Source: Gammaproteobacteria bacterium | Lineage (GTDB): Bacteria > Pseudomonadota > Gammaproteobacteria > Enterobacterales > Psychrobiaceae | Length of the DNA: 64,000 nt | Direction of reading: 5' to 3' | Assembly: GCA_013214945.1 (NCBI GenBank) | Contig: JABSRT010000008.1 | Coordinates: 62,001 to 126,000 of the forward strand | Part shown: one piece after another, positions 58,720 to 64,000 of the stretch | Layout: each line of letters starts with the position of its first letter | Position numbering within the stretch: position 1 is the stretch's first letter | Program-made: the position numbers and the translations under genes | The notes under the pieces: model-generated | What the model was told of the DNA's origin: nothing | What the model saw: only the letters and a program-made list of their open reading frames with translations | Databases searched by the model: none

Positions 58720-59550
58720 TCAATCATCTTTGCTTTGCAGTGCCATTAGCGTGGTGAGTGTCTGTGCGATACACATCGATGATGTTAACGAGCGGAAACT
58801 ATGAACCTCGGCATCAAGTACTTCAAAGTAAATCTTAGCGCCTGTTGCGATTGGGCTAAGTTTACTGTCTGAAATGACTATCACGGGTACATTCATTTTT
58901 CTCGCATTTTCCACTACTTTGACCGTTTCTGGTGAATAAGGCGGGAATGAGATTGCAATCAAAACATCGTTAGCCCGCATGTTATTGGCGACTTCAAACA
59001 GCATGCCCCCGGTACTACTGAGCAGATGAGTCCGGTAGTTAGCATGATTTAATGCATAATTGAGATAGTTTGCGACCGCAAATGAACGACGTTGCGCCAT
59101 GATATAAATATTATCCGCACCCTGGAGCAACTCGATAGCTTGCTCTAGACTTTGTGGAGTGATATTTTTTTCTAGCTCTTGCAACGAAATTATATTTGAC
59201 TGGCAATATTGCTGCAACAGCGAATGATGGGCGTTAGTATCACTTATTGCACCGTTATCAACCGTTCTCAGCCGCTCTTTATAACTGGCTGAACGTTCGA
59301 CTACTCGCGATTGAAAGGCCTTTTGCATTTCACTAAAGCCCGAATATCCAAATATTTTTGCAAAACGGATCAGTGAAGACGGCTGAACTTCTGCGCGTTT
59401 AGAGATCACTGCGACCGTTTCAATTGCCATATCGGTCGGGTGTTCAAGCGAAAATCTAGCGATGACCTGAAGTCTTTGACTAAGCGTGTTATAGCGAGAG
59501 GAAATTTCTTCGCGCAGGGTTTCGAAATCTTGTGCAACATTGCCAGACAT
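58720..59550 (-). CDS. RpiR/MurR-family transcriptional regulator (IolR-like)
   Basis: 276 residues. The N-terminal HTH_6 domain (ISSRYNTLSQRLQVIARFSL, then VQPSSLIRFAKIFGYSGFSE) is followed by a SIS phosphosugar-binding domain from about 120 (IYIMAQRRSFAVANYLNYAL, VLIAISFPPYSPETV, VIVISDSKLSP). RpiR-type IolR proteins control inositol genes in Salmonella and rhizobia. Here sites of the form GGAA-N6-TTCC lie near iolC, eno, the transporter operon, binding protein 2 and this gene. The effector is probably a phosphorylated inositol intermediate (inference). Confidence 0.9.
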   Translation of the reverse strand: MSGNVAQDFETLREEISSRYNTLSQRLQVIARFSLEHPTDMAIETVAVISKRAEVQPSSLIRFAKIFGYSGFSEMQKAFQSRVVERSASYKERLRTVDNGAISDTNAHHSLLQQYCQSNIISLQELEKNITPQSLEQAIELLQGADNIYIMAQRRSFAVANYLNYALNHANYRTHLLSSTGGMLFEVANNMRANDVLIAISFPPYSPETVKVVENARKMNVPVIVISDSKLSPIATGAKIYFEVLDAEVHSFRSLTSSMCIAQTLTTLMALQSKDD

Positions 59551-59978
59551 AGTTTATCCAATAATAAGAGGGGGGTAGCGACGGGTAGGTGAAACAACGT
59601 CCTGTCACAGTAACCTACTAAAGAATGGAATTTACATTCTACTCGTAGAATATATTAATAGTCTTTTTAAGACTAGTTTTATTTAATATTGTTATATCAA
59701 ATGCATATTGGTTTTGATTGAAGAGAACAAATTAGAGCGCGCGGGATTAACTGGTGTTGTAAGTGGCTTAAATGTCGGTGAAAGCATTGTTAATATTGTG
59801 CCAACATTGCTATTTTTAGGCGTCTAACTTTGCATGTCTTAGTGTATTTGGAGACACAGCACTATATTAGTACGACTAATCAAATGTGAACCGTTAAAAT
59901 TAAATGCTATTTTTAGATTATTACTTTGCATAATAGTTTACAATTTTATCGTTAAATCAACGTTTAAAGGGATCTGGA
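59551..59978. other. 428-base gap between the RpiR gene and the AsmA gene
   Basis: It contains the RpiR-type site at 59627-59640. Otherwise no gene or element is seen. Confidence 0.5.
59627..59640. promoter_or_regulatory. RpiR/IolR-type site at its own gene
   Basis: GGAA-TTTACA-TTCT with flanking T and A, one mismatch from the exact palindrome, 77 bases before the start. It suggests autoregulation. Confidence 0.5.
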
Positions 59979-61874
59979 ATGAAAACATTTTTTAAGGTAT
60001 TAGCGGCATTCGTGGTGCTGTTAATTCTCGCTGTCGTCGCCGTGGTAATGGTGGTTGACCCAAATGAATATAAACCGCAAATACAAGCGCAAGTAAAGCA
60101 AGCTGTTAATCGTGACTTGTTATTAAATGGTAATATTGGCTGGAGTATCTTTCCTACGCTGGGAGTGACAACCAGTGAAGTTTATCTCCAGAACCCCCAA
60201 GGTTTTAATCGCGATAATTTACTCGAAATTAAACAAGTGTCAGTCGCGCTTGAGTTGCTACCTTTATTGTCTGGCCAAATCAAGATCGGCTTGGTTACGC
60301 TCGACGGTTTTCGTCTTAATATGATCACCAAGGTTAATGGGCGCACAAACTTAGACGGCATGTCGGCTAAATCAGCACAAACCGAGTCTAGTGTTCAACC
60401 AACGGATAACGAAACTGACCCTAGCGGCCCTAAACAATTGAGTCTTGGCGGCGTAGCCATTACTAACGCCGTGATTGAAATTCAAGATCTCGCTGCGAAG
60501 ACTCAAACGTTAGCGACGATCAAACAATTAACGCTCGGCGAATTTGTGCTTGGCCAACCAACCGAGTTATCGATGTTGATTGAACTGGCTTTGGCTGACC
60601 AGTTGGCAGGTACAGTGAGCTTAGACGCTAGTTTGCTTGTTGATCAGGCAATCAGCATAGTTAAACTCAATAACATGAAACTTAACGCCGACTTTAGTGG
60701 TGCCAGCTTACCTAATCAGGCGATATCTGCTGCATTAAACGCTAATGTTAGTTATACCTTGGCCAGCGGCTTGGCAAAATTATCTGAGCTAGAGTTTAAA
60801 CTTGACCAACTTGAATTAGCCGGTTGGGCCAGTGTTGTACCAGCAAAAACAACTAAGATACGCTTTGACTTAGTGGGTAATGTTTGGGATCTGCAACCTT
60901 ACCTTGGTGACGAATCAGCTACAACTGCTGACGATACATCGACCAGCAATACCAACACGGGTGATGCTGGCAATGCTGAACCAGATCTTAGTGCATTATT
61001 AGGTCTTGATGTTAAAGGCACATTCGCTTTAGCCGGTCTTAAAGCTTCGGGCTTAACGCTAAATAAAATAACCAGCAAGATTATTGTTGCCAATGGTAAA
61101 GCGCAACTGTCGCCATTGACGGCTAATTTGTATCAGGGTCAAATTAAGGTCACCGCATTAGTTGACCACGCCAACGGCCGTAATAAATATAAGGTGACTA
61201 AAAAAATATCAGGCATTCAAATTTTGCCTTTGATGAAAGATATGGCGCAATTGGAAATTGTTAGTGGGGTAACGGCACTTAATCTGACGGCACAAGGCGC
61301 TGGATTATCTCCAAATAAACTAAAAACAGGTCTAGTGGCTGCCGGTGAGTTTAGCATTAGCGATGGCGCGTTATATGGGATTAATATTGCGCAAAAAATT
61401 CGGTCGGCCAAAGCGACTCTTACTGGTAAGTCTGACAGTAATCAGGCTGACGAACAAAAGACTGATTTTTCTTCGTTAACCGGTACCTTTAAAATCAACA
61501 AAGGTGTATTTAACAATACCCGTTTAACGATGTTGTCGCCGTTATTACGCTTAAAAGGTGCTGGCACAGCAAACATTATTAAAGAAACCATTAATTATAA
61601 ACTTGGTGTCACTGTTGTCGGCTCGCTGAAAGGTCAAGGTGGCGCGACTGATGATCAATTATCTGGCTTAAATATTCCATTGAAAGTGACAGGTACCTTT
61701 GCTAAGCCCAAGTTCGGGTTAGACACCAGTGGGGCGCTTAAATCTAAACTCGATGCCGAAAAGAAAAAATTAAAACAAAAAGCGAAAGACAAACTTAAAG
61801 AAAAACTTGAAGGCAAGCTCGGAGATAAACTTGGAGACAAGCTTAAAGGCAAGTTAGGTAGCTTATTCGGATAA
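59979..61874 (+). CDS. asmA: AsmA-family protein
   Basis: 631 residues; an inner-membrane-anchored periplasmic bridge-like protein of the AsmA/TamB/YhdP class, thought to help lipid transport to the outer membrane. One membrane helix (about 6-27) precedes VDPNEYKPQIQAQVKQA and the conserved NGNIGWSIFPTLGV motif. The middle contains a low-complexity Thr/Ser/Asp linker (about 308-330). The C-terminus ends in a Lys-rich amphipathic run with repeated KLGDKLGDKLKGKLG. Followed by a hairpin. Confidence 0.9.
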   Translation: MKTFFKVLAAFVVLLILAVVAVVMVVDPNEYKPQIQAQVKQAVNRDLLLNGNIGWSIFPTLGVTTSEVYLQNPQGFNRDNLLEIKQVSVALELLPLLSGQIKIGLVTLDGFRLNMITKVNGRTNLDGMSAKSAQTESSVQPTDNETDPSGPKQLSLGGVAITNAVIEIQDLAAKTQTLATIKQLTLGEFVLGQPTELSMLIELALADQLAGTVSLDASLLVDQAISIVKLNNMKLNADFSGASLPNQAISAALNANVSYTLASGLAKLSELEFKLDQLELAGWASVVPAKTTKIRFDLVGNVWDLQPYLGDESATTADDTSTSNTNTGDAGNAEPDLSALLGLDVKGTFALAGLKASGLTLNKITSKIIVANGKAQLSPLTANLYQGQIKVTALVDHANGRNKYKVTKKISGIQILPLMKDMAQLEIVSGVTALNLTAQGAGLSPNKLKTGLVAAGEFSISDGALYGINIAQKIRSAKATLTGKSDSNQADEQKTDFSSLTGTFKINKGVFNNTRLTMLSPLLRLKGAGTANIIKETINYKLGVTVVGSLKGQGGATDDQLSGLNIPLKVTGTFAKPKFGLDTSGALKSKLDAEKKKLKQKAKDKLKEKLEGKLGDKLGDKLKGKLGSLFG

Positions 61875-61883
61875 CTCATGGCC

Positions 61884-61912
61884 ATTAGCACTAAGCACTG
61901 CTTGGTGCTAAT
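61884..61912 (+). terminator. Hairpin after asmA
   Basis: ATTAGCAC-T-AAGC, ACT loop, GCTT-G-GTGCTAAT: 13 pairs including one T-G, 9 bases after the stop, followed by an AT-rich run. Confidence 0.7.
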
Positions 61913-61938
61913 AATTATTTATTGATGACGAGGGAAAC

Positions 61939-62829
61939 ATGATGAAAATTGCATTTATTGGTTTAGGGGTCATGGGATATCCAATGGCCGGCTATCTTAA
62001 ACAAGCGGGTCATGACGTTTGTGTCTACAACCGCACGGGCAGTAAAGCGGAACAGTGGCGAATTCAATATCAAGGCCGGGTGGGTAAAACGCCATGTGAT
62101 GCTGCCGCAGATGCTGAAGTGGTGTTTGTTTGTGTCGGCAATGACGACGATTTACGTTCAGTAGTGCTGGGCGAATCTGGCGCGCTTGCCGGCATGGTCC
62201 AAGGCAGTATTTTGGTTGATCATACAACGGCATCGGCCGATGTTGCGCGTGAACTGGCGTTAGTTTGTGCGCAGCAGGGTGTAGATTTCCTTGACGCACC
62301 GGTTTCTGGTGGTCAAGCTGGGGCCGAAAATGGGGTGTTAACTATTATGATTGGTGGTGAACATAGCGTTTTTCAACGCGTTAAGCCAATTATTGGCGCA
62401 TACGCCCGTTGTGCCGAGCGGATCGGCGAAGTTGGCAGTGGTCAGTTGGCTAAGATGGTCAATCAAATTTGTATCGCGGGTGTGGTGCAAGGGCTTGCTG
62501 AAGCCGTTCATTTTGCTAAATGTGCCGATCTCGATGTTAATAAGGTGATTGATGTCATTTCTAAAGGCGCTGCGCAATCGTGGCAAATGGACAACCGCCA
62601 TCAGGCAATGATTGATAATAGCTATGAATTTGGCTTTGCTGTGGATTGGATGCGTAAAGATTTAGCCATTACGCTCGATGAAGCGCGTCGTAACCAGGCT
62701 AAATTACCGGTCACTGCCTTAGTCGATCAGTTTTACAGTGAAGTGCAGGGCATTGGCGGTAATCGCTGGGACACCTCGAGTTTGCATGCACGGTTACAAA
62801 AATTCGATTGTAATAACCCTAAAAAATAA
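61939..62829 (+). CDS. Beta-hydroxyacid dehydrogenase (3-hydroxyisobutyrate dehydrogenase family)
   Basis: 296 residues with AGGGAAA before ATG 61939. Rossmann motif GLGVMGYPMAGYL, substrate motif DAPVSGGQAGAENG, and catalytic Lys in GQLAKMVNQIC identify the family; it would oxidise a beta-hydroxyacid or reduce a semialdehyde with NAD(P). The exact substrate (glyoxylate, tartronate semialdehyde, methylmalonate semialdehyde) is not readable. It stands 64 bases after asmA. A role with malonic semialdehyde from inositol breakdown is only a guess. Confidence 0.87.
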   Translation: MMKIAFIGLGVMGYPMAGYLKQAGHDVCVYNRTGSKAEQWRIQYQGRVGKTPCDAAADAEVVFVCVGNDDDLRSVVLGESGALAGMVQGSILVDHTTASADVARELALVCAQQGVDFLDAPVSGGQAGAENGVLTIMIGGEHSVFQRVKPIIGAYARCAERIGEVGSGQLAKMVNQICIAGVVQGLAEAVHFAKCADLDVNKVIDVISKGAAQSWQMDNRHQAMIDNSYEFGFAVDWMRKDLAITLDEARRNQAKLPVTALVDQFYSEVQGIGGNRWDTSSLHARLQKFDCNNPKK

Positions 62830-62836
62830 TTGGCTC

Positions 62837-62868
62837 AGGCTGTCGGCTTAGCAAAAAAATGACAGCCT
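62837..62868. terminator. Hairpin between the convergent dehydrogenase and ArsR genes
   Basis: AGGCTGTC and GACAGCCT arms of 8 bases around a 16-base loop. On the minus strand the loop supplies a U-run. Confidence 0.5.
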
Positions 62869-62890
62869 AACCACGACCGATCTTAACCGG

Positions 62891-63220
62891 TTATTTATGT
62901 GCTATTTCGCCAGTGTCAGCATCGCAATATTGATGATGCAATGCCTTAATAATAGCGGTGACTTCAGCGCTATCTAATGAATAATAAATTGTTTGTGAAT
63001 CGCGCCGAGTAGTAACAAAGCCTTCGCGGCGTAACCAAGCTAAGTGTTGTGATAGCGATGATTGTGCCACAGGGATTAACTCATTAAGTTGCGAGACCGA
63101 TAACTCTTTATCCAATAACATACACAAAATCATCAAGCGATGATTATTGGCCATTGCTTTAAGCAGTGTCACGGCCTGATCAATGTTTTCTTGCATTTGA
63201 GAAAAATCGAGCTTCATCAT
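62891..63220 (-). CDS. ArsR-family repressor, BigR/SqrR/YgaV-like sulphide/persulphide sensor
   Basis: 109 residues. The winged helix is clear (HRLMILCMLLDKELSVSQL, QSSLSQHLAWLRREGFVTTR). Cys33 and Cys99 are 66 residues apart, the same interval as Cys41 and Cys107 of SqrR, which form a polysulphide bridge. ILCMLL and YYSLDSAEV match the BigR/YgaV group, not metal sensors such as ArsR or SmtB. It would derepress sulphide-oxidising or redox genes; none is next to it. Confidence 0.8.
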   Translation of the reverse strand: MMKLDFSQMQENIDQAVTLLKAMANNHRLMILCMLLDKELSVSQLNELIPVAQSSLSQHLAWLRREGFVTTRRDSQTIYYSLDSAEVTAIIKALHHQYCDADTGEIAHK

Positions 63221-63603
63221 TTAACCTTAAATTATAATAATATTTTTTAGCTGAGAATAATCGCTAACACAGCCCGAAGCTAGTGATTAATCATTGTTTT
63301 GCAACGAATGACAATTTTTGATGCAAATCGATTGTTAGTTGCACTGTTTTGGTGTTTTTCAGCGTTCAAATGCTACCACCTACGAATAATATTATCATGA
63401 AATTGGCTAACTCTCAGGATTATCGAGCAAGCTACTCGCGTGTAGCTTAGGTTTTGCACGGCTATATATCTGTTTTATTTCCTTAGTAGTCACTCCATTA
63501 GTTCAGTTCATCTTAAATGTAGCTAGGGTCACAATTGATTTAAAGTGTTGGTGTTTAATAAAGCGCCCTCTGATGGGGTTACCCTGTCTTACTGTTGAGT
63601 CAA
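63221..63603. other. 383-base gap holding the second dispersed element
   Basis: No gene is seen. It contains the element copy at 63502-63564. Confidence 0.5.
63502..63564 (+). repeat. Dispersed intergenic element, copy 2
   Basis: Bases TTCAGTTCATCTTAAATGTA and AAAGTGTTGGTGTTT here match the reverse strand of 39007-39069 with a variable centre. The two copies are 24 kb apart and opposite in orientation. Confidence 0.7.
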
Positions 63604-64000
63604 TTACTGCATAGTTAGCCGATTATCTACGACCGTAACAGTCTGCTGATGGGGCTGTTGACCATCATAGCGCCAGATTTCAATTAAATACTCACCTTGC
63701 TGTTGTAAACCAATAAATGAATGGTTAATTTTACCATCGGTTAGCGCACTTGCGAGGATCCTACTTGCCGGATCGGGATAATATTGTCCCGAATCGAGTA
63801 ATTGGTAACTGCGATATATATTGAGGTAGGCACGCTGATCGCTGTATTGCGCAAGATCAATTTCAACCTCAATGGTGCTTTTTGTCGTGAAAGAGAAATC
63901 ATTGGCGGCAACTAATTGATTAATGTCTAGCACAGCATCGGCAGACTGCTCAGCGCTGCTAGAATTAGCAGCGCTGTCGTCCGAGCCGCCACAGCTAATT
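63604..64000 (-). CDS. Putative lipoprotein, C-terminal part (5' end outside window)
   Basis: A GTG at 63933 could begin a 109-residue protein, but the frame stays open to the window edge and reads ISCGGSDDSAANSSSAE upstream. That is a lipoprotein start: Cys just after a hydrophobic stretch that lies outside the window, then a Gly/Ser/Asp linker. The rest has the beta-sandwich-like pattern of a small extracytoplasmic domain (TIEVEIDLAQYSDQRAYLNIYR, GEYLIEIWRYDG). Function unknown. Confidence 0.7.
   Translation of the reverse strand, partial: ISCGGSDDSAANSSSAEQSADAVLDINQLVAANDFSFTTKSTIEVEIDLAQYSDQRAYLNIYRSYQLLDSGQYYPDPASRILASALTDGKINHSFIGLQQQGEYLIEIWRYDGQQPHQQTVTVVDNRLTMQ

Overview
The window looks like a chromosomal segment of a marine gammaproteobacterium of the Alteromonadales type (Shewanella, Psychrobium or Colwellia-like). 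The grounds are an AT-leaning but not extreme base composition, the conserved run pabC-mltG-tmk-holB-pilZ-tatD, a YebG gene with a LexA box, RraA, an MSHA-type pilin remnant, a MASE3 kinase with a c-di-GMP output protein, and an all-alpha dUTPase. Species cannot be fixed from the sequence alone.

Region by region. 1-3.5 kb: end of a LysR regulator, a cysteine-cluster protein, the divergent ohr/ohrR peroxide-defence pair with two near-identical palindromes between them, and a Tat-exported copper nitrite reductase (nirK) with an FNR/DNR-type box in its long upstream region. 4-7.6 kb: an XRE regulator divergent from an aspartase-asparaginase operon. 7.9-8.4 kb: a FlxA-like coiled-coil gene behind a very good sigma-28 promoter. 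8.6-14.8 kb: a hybrid histidine kinase divergent from an operon of CPBP protease, TonB-dependent receptor and small periplasmic protein. 14.8-19.2 kb: a decapitated MSHA-type pilin gene and a three-gene signalling operon (MASE3 kinase, lone receiver, receiver-GGDEF-EAL). 19.7-26.9 kb: ABC exporter, threonine aldolase, small unknowns, tRNA-Ala and tRNA-Glu, LysE exporter. 27-39 kb: housekeeping genes (metG, mrp, udk, dcd, pabC, mltG, tmk, holB, pilZ, tatD, yebG, DUF1415, dUTPase, rraA).

39-59.6 kb is a myo-inositol catabolic island. It holds iolE, iolD, an iolC-DUF2090 fusion, a LacI regulator, a hydroxypyruvate-isomerase-like protein, iolG, two tandem near-identical sugar-binding proteins, triosephosphate isomerase and enolase, an ABC ATPase and permease, an IS110-family insertion with a frameshifted transposase and a structured noncoding end, and an RpiR regulator. 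Two sets of palindromes partition it: TGCA-CCGG-TGCA type sites around the LacI gene and hyi/iolG, and GGAA-N6-TTCC sites at iolC, the second binding protein, eno-tpiA, the transporter operon and the RpiR gene itself. I infer two overlapping regulons. Import (binding proteins, ATPase, permease) feeds IolG, IolE, IolD, and IolC with its aldolase domain; the resulting dihydroxyacetone phosphate could be taken by the local TpiA and Eno. No iolB or iolA is in the window.

60-64 kb: an AsmA-family protein, a beta-hydroxyacid dehydrogenase, a BigR/SqrR-like ArsR repressor with the diagnostic cysteine pair, a copy of a dispersed intergenic element also present near 39 kb, and the end of a lipoprotein gene running off the window.
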